From Bacteroidota bacterium (lineage in GTDB: Bacteria; Bacteroidota; Bacteroidia; Chitinophagales; Chitinophagaceae), in contig JAEYVW010000314.1 in the NCBI GenBank assembly GCA_023429365.1, positions 1 through 5,642 on the forward strand: 5,642 nt of DNA, in the 5' to 3' direction. The first letter of the stretch is position 1; each line of letters opens with the position of its first letter. Made by a program: the position numbers and the translations under genes. Below, one piece after another: positions 1-5,642 of this stretch. The notes beneath the pieces are model-generated. The model had not been told where the DNA came from, searched no databases, and saw nothing but the letters and a program-made list of their open reading frames with translations.

Positions 1-1958
1 GCGAGTACCAGCACGCAGTCGAAAACCTCGCACTTGCAAAAAATATTTATGAATCCCTGGACGACTCCCTCGGATTTAATTATGTATGGTCGACCTACGG
101 CATGATGTACGGCATGCAAAGTATGTACGACTCCTCCATTCACTTTTTTGAAGCCGCTATCGGAGTAGCCGAGCGAAACGGTTATGAACAGGAACTATCC
201 GGCGACTACATGAACATCGCCATAAGTTACCAGATGCAATCCAACTTTCCGGAGGCGCTGCGGTACCAGCAAAAAGCTTTTACACTTGCAAAAGCCAGGA
301 ACAATATAGAGGACCAGGCTTATACCAGCTTAAATATGGGGCTCATCTATTTTACTATGGGGGATAGCAGCAGGGCCGAAAAGGAATACATTGAATCGGT
401 GAACTATGCAAAAAAAGTTGGAGAAAATGCTGTTGAATTATATGCGTATTCCAATCTTTCGGAACTATACCTCAGTAAAAAACAACCACAAAAAGCCTAC
501 GATTATGCGATGAAAGCTGCAATGCTCGGCAGGCAAATGGGTGACCAGGGCATTGAAGCCGCCAGTTTGTCAAAAGCTTCCCGATCCCTTATCGACCTGA
601 AAAGATTTGACGAAGCGGAAACACTAGCCCGCCAGGGAATGGCTGTCGCCGATTCATCCGGTCAGCCACTCAATATTTTCCAGGCTTACTCGGCTATGGG
701 AACATTACTTAAATCACAGGAAAACTATAAACAGGCCATTCCATATTTTGAAAAAGGTCTTGCGGCTTTACAACATTCCGACATCTATGATGAAGCTGTG
801 GGACAAGCCAGGCATAACCTCTCCGAATGCTATGAAAAAACAAATGATTATCGGACCGCCCTGCTCAACTACAAAACCGGGTCTCAAATTTTGGACTCTG
901 TTCGCAGCAGGGAAAACGTTCGGAAGGCGACAGAGCTGACAATGAATTATGAGTATGAGAAAAGACAGGAAGCGCAACGCATAGAACAAAAACAAAAAGA
1001 TGCCCGCTCCAAAGAAAGACAGATCGCCCTGATGATCGGCTTAGGTCTGACGCTGATATTGACTATTGTAGCATTTACCGCCTATCGTAACAAACAAAAA
1101 GCGAATAATGTATTACGTCTACAAAAGCTGGAAATAGAGCGCACACTGAACAGGCTCGAGGCCACGCAAAAGCAATTGATCCAATCCGAAAAAATGGCTT
1201 CTCTGGGTGAACTCACGGCCGGTATCGCGCACGAGATTCAAAACCCTTTGAATTTTGTAAATAATTTTTCGGAAGTGAGTACCGAATTGTTGGACGAAAT
1301 GAAACAGGTGATTGGGAAAGGCGACATTGAAGAGATCAAATCCATAGCCGACGATGTAAAACAAAACCTTGAAAAAATATTGCACCATGGAAAACGTGCT
1401 GATGGCATTGTAAAAGGAATGTTGCAACACTCACGTGTTAGCAGCGGGCAAAAAGAACCATCTGATATCAACGCGCTGGCTGATGAATACCTACGCCTGG
1501 CTTATCATGGATTAAGAGCGAAAGACAAATCTTTTAACGCCACGATGAAAACAGATTTTGATACCAATACCGGCCTGGTCAAAATTGCACCGCAGGATAT
1601 AGGCCGCGTGATCCTTAATCTTCTCACCAATGCATTCTATGCGGTAAATGAAAAGAAAAAATCCACTTTCACCGAAAGACAGGAAATTAATTACGAACCA
1701 ACCGTTTTCGTCGGCACCAAAAAGGAAAAGGATATGGTAGAGATCACGATCAGGGATAATGGCAACGGCATCCCGGAAAAAATCAGGGACAAAATATTTC
1801 AACCCTTCTTTACAACAAAACCGACGGGCCAGGGTACAGGGCTGGGCTTATCCCTGAGCTATGATATCGTCACCAACGGACATGGCGGGGAGTTGAAAAT
1901 GGACACAAAACAAGGTGTGGGAACCACATTTACGATCAGTATTCCAGCTAATGTTTGA
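1..1958 (+). CDS. TPR-repeat transmembrane sensor histidine kinase (5' end outside window)
   Basis: This is a sensor histidine kinase: autophosphorylation on a conserved His, then phosphotransfer to an unseen response regulator. The frame is open to the left edge (first full codon at 3) and ends with TGA at 1956-1958. The Met at 102 is internal, because a TPR unit already lies upstream of it; a signal peptide and further TPRs are probably missing. Roughly seven TPR units of 39-41 residues fill 3-896 (for example NFPEALRYQQKAFTLAKA and NYKQAIPYFEKGLAAL). A charged coiled coil follows, then one transmembrane helix at about 1023-1085 and a second coil. The DHp domain has the H-box ASLGELTAGIAHEIQNPLNF with its His at 1230-1232, and the second helix contains HGKRADGIVKGMLQHSR. 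HATPase_c is complete: N-box NLLTNAFYAV (about 1617-1646), G1 DNGNGIP (1755-1775), F-box FQPFFTTKP, G2 GTGLGLS (1833-1853). There is no HAMP, PAS or receiver domain. The single helix places the TPRs probably in the periplasm and the kinase in the cytoplasm. All catalytic motifs are intact, so it should be active. The signal sensed is unknown. Confidence 0.95.
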   Translation, partial: EYQHAVENLALAKNIYESLDDSLGFNYVWSTYGMMYGMQSMYDSSIHFFEAAIGVAERNGYEQELSGDYMNIAISYQMQSNFPEALRYQQKAFTLAKARNNIEDQAYTSLNMGLIYFTMGDSSRAEKEYIESVNYAKKVGENAVELYAYSNLSELYLSKKQPQKAYDYAMKAAMLGRQMGDQGIEAASLSKASRSLIDLKRFDEAETLARQGMAVADSSGQPLNIFQAYSAMGTLLKSQENYKQAIPYFEKGLAALQHSDIYDEAVGQARHNLSECYEKTNDYRTALLNYKTGSQILDSVRSRENVRKATELTMNYEYEKRQEAQRIEQKQKDARSKERQIALMIGLGLTLILTIVAFTAYRNKQKANNVLRLQKLEIERTLNRLEATQKQLIQSEKMASLGELTAGIAHEIQNPLNFVNNFSEVSTELLDEMKQVIGKGDIEEIKSIADDVKQNLEKILHHGKRADGIVKGMLQHSRVSSGQKEPSDINALADEYLRLAYHGLRAKDKSFNATMKTDFDTNTGLVKIAPQDIGRVILNLLTNAFYAVNEKKKSTFTERQEINYEPTVFVGTKKEKDMVEITIRDNGNGIPEKIRDKIFQPFFTTKPTGQGTGLGLSLSYDIVTNGHGGELKMDTKQGVGTTFTISIPANV

Positions 1959-1965
1959 AAATATG
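1951..1965 (+). promoter_or_regulatory. Tight gene junction with two candidate start codons
   Basis: The kinase stop codon TGA (1956-1958) sits between two in-frame ATGs of the next gene, at 1951 and 1963. No Shine-Dalgarno-like purine run precedes either at the usual distance; this is common in Bacteroidota, where A-rich sequence just upstream marks starts. ATG 1963 has the better context (gaaaat before it, AAA after it). Either choice leaves no room for a promoter or terminator, so the second gene should be read from the kinase transcript, with re-initiation by the same ribosome plausible. Confidence 0.6.
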
Positions 1966-4900
1966 AAATTATCAAAACAAGTCAGAACAGATTTGGCAAA
2001 AGCTTATCAATGCGCTATGGAGGTAAGCATACTTGATATGAAAGCGCCGCTACGGTACATCAACCAGTACATTTCGGAAAACGTAAGCGGCTACGGCACA
2101 GCAGCTGATGAAAAAGTACGGTCGAGAGAAGATTACCGGAAGATGCTTATTAAAATTCGGCAACAGTCGAAAGGGATGTTGTTTAAAGCAAAGATTATCA
2201 CTCGATACAGCCCAAAATTTACCGATGAATCCACTGCACAGTTTCACGACGAAATAAAAGTCCAAATTGGCGATAAAATAAACATGCACAGCATTCATTT
2301 ATTTATGAGCTGTGTATTTAAGTACAGGAACAATAAATGGCAGATGGTCCTGTTTCATGGCTCAATACCCGATCCTGCCAGCACTATAGAGGATACGTTC
2401 CATATAGGTGAAGCAGAAAAAAAATTAAAAGCGCTGGAGCAGGTAGTAGCAGAACGAACGGCAGAACTGCAAACAAAAGCCAGGGACTTGGAGATAGAAG
2501 CAGCGCTGGAAAGAGTTCGTACCCGCAGCCTTGCCATGCACAATACTTTTGAATTGCGGGAGGTCATCCATACAGTCCATAAGGAATTGTTCAATTTGAA
2601 TATGGCTATTCATGGGGGATCATTTATTGTTATTAACAGCGATATTGATGACACACTCCGTTGTTGGGTATCGGGCGGTACAGCCAACACTTTCACCGAA
2701 TTGCATATCCCGTCTTACAAATACCCTTTCTGCACAAATATTATCAAACGGATAAAAAAAGGTCCTGGTTTTTTTACTGAAGAATATTCACAGCAGGAAA
2801 AAAAGAAATTCTTTAGTTTTTTGTTCAAGCATGAGCCCTGGTCGAAACTGGATGCGAAGCAGAAAAAGGAAACTCTTTCCAGCCCGGGAGGATATACACG
2901 GTCATGCTGTGTAAGCAAAAACACAAGTATTTTTATCGTCAATCAATTTGGAAAAATATTTTCAGCAGAAGAAAATGAAATACTAAAGCGTTTCGGAAAA
3001 GTATTCGAGCAGGCATATACCCGGTTCCTCGACCTGCAGAAAGCAGAAGCGCAGGCAAAAGAAACAAAAATAGAATTAGGCTTGGAAAGAGTGCGGTCAA
3101 GAGCTATGCGGATGCGGAGCTCGACGGAACTGGGTGAACTTGTTGCCATGTTTTTTGAAGAGTTGGTGAAACTGGATCTGGTGCTGTCACGTTGCATCAT
3201 CTGGATAATTGACGGTGATACTTTTTCTGCCAGGATCTGGATGGCCAATTCTGAGGACAGGAATGTAGCGGACAGCTATTTTATCAAACGGCTGGATCAT
3301 CCATACTATGATGCTATTATCAATGGCTGGAGGGAAAGATTGCCAAACTGGATATATGACCTGAAAGGGGATGAAAAAAAATCTATCGACGCTCTTTTGC
3401 TCAATGAAACTGAACTGATCTATTTACCCGAAGCTGTCAAAGCCGGTATACACGATGCCACAGAAACTTTTATATCGGGGGCCTTTAACAATTTTGGGTT
3501 TATTGAAGCGTCGGGACCTGTACGTCACTCGCAAGAGCAAATTGACATTCTTAACAGGTTTGGGAAAGTGTTTGACCTTTGCTATACACGCTTTAATGAT
3601 CTGAAACAGGCGGAAGAGCAAACGAGAGAAGCGCAGATAGAGCTTTCACTCGAACGGATAAGATCCAGGGTTACCTCGATGAAAATGTCAACAGATCTGC
3701 TGGACATCGTAGTTACTATGAGAACCGAGTTTGTTTCGCTTGGCTACGAAGCGCATTATTTCTGGCACATGCGCTGGTTACCTGAGAAATATGAAAAGGC
3801 CATGACCAGTGGAGATGGCACACGTATCGGCATGGTAATGGAGCTGCCCCGCAGTATTCACGGCGACATTCCGTTGGTAGCATCATGGGAAAAAACCGAT
3901 GAGCCATTACTTGTTTATGTCATGGATACCGAAACTGCCGTAGACTACGTAGATAAAATGGTGAAGCTTGGAGATTTCAAACAGGCTGATCCACAGGCAC
4001 CGTCATTGGATGATATCCGTCATATTGGCGGTCTTACCTTCATCATGGCGCGTACCACGCATGGTGAAATTGGTTTTAGTTTGCCCGGCCTGGTACCCCA
4101 TCCATCTGCAGACAGCCTGGCTACACTAGTCCGCTTTGCCGCTGTATTTGACCTGGCGTATCGCCGTTTTGAAGATCTGAAAAGTTCGGAAAAGCAAATA
4201 AGAGAAACTCAAATAGAACTGGCATTGGAAAGGGTTCGTGCCAGGACTATGGCCATGCAACACAGTGATGAGCTGGCGGAAGCTTCCTTTGTGCTCGATA
4301 CACAGGTTCGATCGTTAGGCATACCAACCTGGGGATGCGCATTCAATATTTATGGCGACAATGAATCCAGCGAATGGTTTAGTTCTGAGGGTGGGGCCTT
4401 GCCAACTTATAAAACCCCGAGAGAAGATTGTTTTCTGCGTTACTACAATGCCGGGCAACGAGGTGAACAATTGTACATCGAAGAATTTGAAGGTGCTGAC
4501 TGTACCGCACATTATGAATATCTCTGTACCATTCCAATTGTAGGTGATGCATTACGGGGTATGAAAGCTGCGGGCGGCTCCTTTCCAACCAGGCAGGTTG
4601 ATCATGTGGCCTTTTTCAAGTATGGCTATCTCTTATTTATCACGCTGGATCCTGCGCCCGATGCACATGATGTCTTCATACGCTTCGCAAAAGTCTTTGA
4701 GCAAACCTACACCCGCTTTCTGGATTTGCAAAACTCAGAGGCGCAGGCAAGAGAGGCTCAAATAGAAGCTGCATTGGAAAAAGTGCGGGCCCGCTCGCTG
4801 GCTATGCATCAGTCAGATGAACTCGAGATGGTGGCGGCTTCCCTGTTTGATCGGCTCGCAGAACTCGGATTGTCATTTGACGGTGCCCTTATCTTTCTTT

Positions 4901-5642
4901 TTGAAAGAGAAAAAAGAAATATCCGCCTCTGGGTTGCTACCACCCAGCTTTCTGCGCCGGTAAACATTGAACTTCCTTATGACAGGGAAATTGAAAACAA
5001 CGAAATTATCAGGGACCTGTGGCACGCTATCGAAGGTGATAAGAATATTCTCGACAGATCATATACCGGCGAGACAAAAAATGAGTACTTCCGCTATGTA
5101 GCGAAGCATAATGCATCGAAAGTGCCGAAGGCGATACAACAACTCCAGATAGAAACGGAATCCTGGAAGTTCCACGGCGTGGCAGAGAAAAATTCCATGC
5201 TGGGTTTTGACAGCTGGTCCGATCATCTCACCACTCCTGAAGATTTAAAAATTCTGACGCGTTTTTCAAAGGTATTCGAACAGGCCTATATCCGTTTCCT
5301 CGACCTGAAGAAGGCTGAGGAGCAGGCAAAGGAAGCAAAGATTGAGGCGGCGCTGGAACGCGTGAGAAGCAAAGCTATGGCGATGCATAACACAGAGGAC
5401 CTGTCCGACACCATTCATGCCTTCTATAAAGAACTGCAAATCTTCAGCATCACACCACGAAGATGCGGCGTCGGACTACTGGACAAAGAAAGCCGTACAG
5501 GGGAATTATTTACCTGGAATACAACGGAGCAGGGCGAAAGCCTCGAACTGGTCGGCCGTCTTCTGATGGAAGGACACCCGGTGCTTGAAAAAGTTTACGA
5601 AGGCTGGATCACTCAAACGAATTATTATCCAGTGCTGAGAGG
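1963..5642 (+). CDS. Giant soluble sensor protein: NTF2/SnoaL-like domain plus tandem GAF-like modules (3' end outside window)
   Basis: One reading frame stays open from the TGA region of the upstream kinase to the right edge: at least 1,226 codons with no stop and no frameshift. The N-terminus (about 1975-2380) looks like an NTF2/SnoaL-like alpha+beta domain, ending in the family-style NNKWQMVLFHGS with Trp at 2338 and His at 2356. A coiled coil (about 2405-2490, including VVAERTAEL) leads into a tandem array of GAF-like modules of 192, 189, 192, 183 and 193 residues plus a sixth cut by the edge. Each begins with a helix of consensus LE(R/K)(V/I)Rx(R/K)xxxMxx(S/T)x(E/D)L and ends with VF(E/D)(Q/L)xYxRFxDL. 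No transmembrane helix or signal peptide is seen, so the protein is probably cytoplasmic. The usual end of such proteins would be a histidine kinase or other output domain, but none is visible. The start at 1963 is preferred for its A-rich upstream (gaaaat) and Lys second codon; ATG 1951 would add MFEN and overlap the kinase by 8 bp. The gene is very likely co-transcribed with the kinase. Ligands are unknown. Confidence 0.92.
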   Translation, partial: MKLSKQVRTDLAKAYQCAMEVSILDMKAPLRYINQYISENVSGYGTAADEKVRSREDYRKMLIKIRQQSKGMLFKAKIITRYSPKFTDESTAQFHDEIKVQIGDKINMHSIHLFMSCVFKYRNNKWQMVLFHGSIPDPASTIEDTFHIGEAEKKLKALEQVVAERTAELQTKARDLEIEAALERVRTRSLAMHNTFELREVIHTVHKELFNLNMAIHGGSFIVINSDIDDTLRCWVSGGTANTFTELHIPSYKYPFCTNIIKRIKKGPGFFTEEYSQQEKKKFFSFLFKHEPWSKLDAKQKKETLSSPGGYTRSCCVSKNTSIFIVNQFGKIFSAEENEILKRFGKVFEQAYTRFLDLQKAEAQAKETKIELGLERVRSRAMRMRSSTELGELVAMFFEELVKLDLVLSRCIIWIIDGDTFSARIWMANSEDRNVADSYFIKRLDHPYYDAIINGWRERLPNWIYDLKGDEKKSIDALLLNETELIYLPEAVKAGIHDATETFISGAFNNFGFIEASGPVRHSQEQIDILNRFGKVFDLCYTRFNDLKQAEEQTREAQIELSLERIRSRVTSMKMSTDLLDIVVTMRTEFVSLGYEAHYFWHMRWLPEKYEKAMTSGDGTRIGMVMELPRSIHGDIPLVASWEKTDEPLLVYVMDTETAVDYVDKMVKLGDFKQADPQAPSLDDIRHIGGLTFIMARTTHGEIGFSLPGLVPHPSADSLATLVRFAAVFDLAYRRFEDLKSSEKQIRETQIELALERVRARTMAMQHSDELAEASFVLDTQVRSLGIPTWGCAFNIYGDNESSEWFSSEGGALPTYKTPREDCFLRYYNAGQRGEQLYIEEFEGADCTAHYEYLCTIPIVGDALRGMKAAGGSFPTRQVDHVAFFKYGYLLFITLDPAPDAHDVFIRFAKVFEQTYTRFLDLQNSEAQAREAQIEAALEKVRARSLAMHQSDELEMVAASLFDRLAELGLSFDGALIFLFEREKRNIRLWVATTQLSAPVNIELPYDREIENNEIIRDLWHAIEGDKNILDRSYTGETKNEYFRYVAKHNASKVPKAIQQLQIETESWKFHGVAEKNSMLGFDSWSDHLTTPEDLKILTRFSKVFEQAYIRFLDLKKAEEQAKEAKIEAALERVRSKAMAMHNTEDLSDTIHAFYKELQIFSITPRRCGVGLLDKESRTGELFTWNTTEQGESLELVGRLLMEGHPVLEKVYEGWITQTNYYPVLR
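1975..2400 (+). other. NTF2/SnoaL-like domain (N-terminus of the giant sensor)
   Basis: About 140 residues begin with a helical segment (QVRTDLAKAYQCAM). They continue with beta-rich stretches (FKAKIITRYSPKF, FHDEIKVQIGD, IHLFMSCVFKYRNN) and end with KWQMVLFHGSIP. The closing pattern of an exposed turn, W, hydrophobics, H and S is what SnoaL_3-type NTF2-like domains show, and such domains are known to form cone-shaped ligand pockets, sometimes enzymatic. No catalytic set can be named from this sequence, so a small-molecule sensing or dimerisation role is inferred. The family call is from pattern recognition only and would need a profile search. Confidence 0.6.
2491..3066 (+). repeat. Sensor module 1: linker helix plus GAF-like domain
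   Basis: The linker reads LERVRTRSLAMHNTFEL (2506-2556). The core opens with the amphipathic helix VIHTVHKELFNLN, then GGSFIVINS, which fits the first strands of a GAF fold. The middle is a lysine-rich helical insert (around 2740-2870), and the module closes with the helix KVFEQAYTRFLDLQKAE. Four cysteines lie in the core (codons at 2662, 2731, 2905 and 2908), two of them adjacent. The GAF-like assignment is inferred from the size, the secondary-structure order and the similarity of flanks to the other units. Confidence 0.7.
3067..3633 (+). repeat. Sensor module 2: linker helix plus GAF-like domain
   Basis: The linker is LERVRSRAMRMRSSTEL. The core has a helix (LGELVAMFFEELVKL), strand-like SRCIIWIID, and an HP-x7-GW motif at 3298-3330, followed by WIYDLKGDE. 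The same HP-x7-GW spacing recurs in module 6, so these two units look like one subfamily. The module ends with KVFDLCYTRFNDLKQAE. The strand pair FISGAFNNFGFIEASG fits the last strands of a GAF sheet. No bound-cofactor residue can be named. Confidence 0.7.
3634..4209 (+). repeat. Sensor module 3: divergent linker plus GAF-like domain
   Basis: The linker LERIRSRVTSMKMSTDL is the least typical of the six but keeps the invariant L, E, R, M and L. The core differs from modules 1, 2, 5 and 6: it contains an aromatic stretch (YEAHYFWHMRWLPEKYE), a Gly-rich turn (TSGDGTRIGMVMELP), and a paired-strand end (GGLTFIMARTTHGEIGFS). It has no cysteine. The closing helix AVFDLAYRRFEDLKSSE has lost the Lys and Gln seen elsewhere. 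A different ligand preference, or none, is inferred. Confidence 0.65.
4210..4758 (+). repeat. Sensor module 4: linker helix plus short, Cys-containing GAF-like domain
   Basis: The linker is the canonical LERVRARTMAMQHSDEL. At 183 residues this is the shortest complete unit. The core resembles module 3 in style: GIPTWGCAFNIYGDN, then a charged segment, YLCTIPIVGDAL, and the strand pair HVAFFKYGYLLFITLD. Four cysteines (codons 4336, 4429, 4501 and 4525) are present, against none in the cores of modules 3 and 5. The closing helix is KVFEQTYTRFLDLQNSE. Confidence 0.65.
4759..5337 (+). repeat. Sensor module 5: linker helix plus GAF-like domain
   Basis: The linker is LEKVRARSLAMHQSDEL, the only unit with Lys at the third position. 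The core begins with MVAASLFDRLAELGL and the strands GALIFLFER and NIRLWVATT, a clear GAF-like opening. A long helical middle (about 4999-5170) and the strand MLGFDSW follow, and the unit closes with KVFEQAYIRFLDLKKAE. The middle segment is faintly like module 1 (Tyr/Phe-rich, with a K-H pair), suggesting 1 and 5 share ancestry within the array. No cysteine is present in the core. Confidence 0.7.
5338..5642 (+). repeat. Sensor module 6, cut by the window edge
   Basis: The linker is LERVRSKAMAMHNTEDL. The helix TIHAFYKELQIFS is followed by the strands RCGVGLLDKES and GELFTWNTTEQ, then HP-x7-GW at 5575-5607 and a YYPVLR segment at the edge. The HP-x7-GW motif has exactly the spacing of module 2. 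About half of the module is visible; more modules or the output domain must follow outside the window. Confidence 0.65.

Noticed and set aside
102..104. ATG at 102 as the start of the kinase gene
   Set aside because: The same frame is open to the left edge, and the 33 codons before it encode a TPR-like segment (AVENLALAKNIYESL), so the true start lies outside the window.
768..1802. Minus-strand open frames of 75-103 codons opposite the kinase
   Set aside because: They lie antisense to a clearly coding frame with intact kinase motifs, have unusual composition (runs of F, L, C and I) and show no domain pattern; they are shadows.
1940..1975. Frameshift or split of a single kinase-plus-sensor gene
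   Set aside because: The kinase ends normally after its last HATPase_c strand (TTFTISIPA), and a fresh, well-placed ATG begins a new N-terminal domain, so two genes is the simpler reading.
2050..4588. Minus-strand and off-frame open frames of 62-101 codons opposite or within the giant sensor
   Set aside because: The + strand frame is continuous, with conserved repeated motifs through this whole region. The others have no recognisable features and overlap each other.
2491..5642. Recent tandem DNA duplication or assembly artefact creating the repeats
   Set aside because: The copies share amino acids only in linkers, use different codons and have different unit lengths; no long identical DNA stretches are visible.
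2491..5642. Phytochrome-type bilin-binding GAF domains
   Set aside because: I see no PAS-GAF-PHY order and none of the usual chromophore-site motifs around a Cys-His pair.

Overview
The window reads as a chromosomal segment from a Bacteroidota bacterium, most likely a Chitinophagaceae-like soil or freshwater lineage. The reasons are moderate GC with A-rich translation starts and no clear Shine-Dalgarno sequences, a TPR-transmembrane-histidine kinase with the H-box style common in that phylum, and a giant sensor protein built from repeated 'LERVRxRxxAM' linker modules, which I recall from Bacteroidota signalling proteins. The taxonomic call is inference from protein style, not from a marker gene.

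Layout: two genes, both on the + strand, fill essentially the whole window, and both are cut by its edges. From the left edge to 1958 lies the 3' part of a membrane histidine kinase: about seven TPR units, a coiled coil, one transmembrane helix, a dimerisation/phosphoacceptor domain with His at 1230-1232, and a complete HATPase_c domain. From 1963 (or 1951) to the right edge runs one uninterrupted reading frame of more than 1,226 codons. It encodes an NTF2/SnoaL-like N-terminal domain, a coiled coil, and then five complete and one partial GAF-like sensory modules of 183-193 residues. Each module is introduced by a conserved signalling helix. The output domain is beyond the right edge.

The two genes are separated by 4 bp, or overlap by 8 bp with the alternative start, so they are almost certainly co-transcribed and probably translationally coupled. 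Neither visible part contains a receiver or DNA-binding domain. The simplest reading is a signalling operon in which a membrane kinase (probably periplasmic TPR sensor) is paired with a soluble multi-input cytoplasmic sensor. Whether the second protein is itself a kinase cannot be decided here.

I see no RNA genes, mobile elements, CRISPR arrays, terminators or promoters in the window, and no non-coding stretch longer than a few bases. The notable content is the architecture of the second protein, whose repeat array is strongly conserved at linker protein level but diverged at DNA level.
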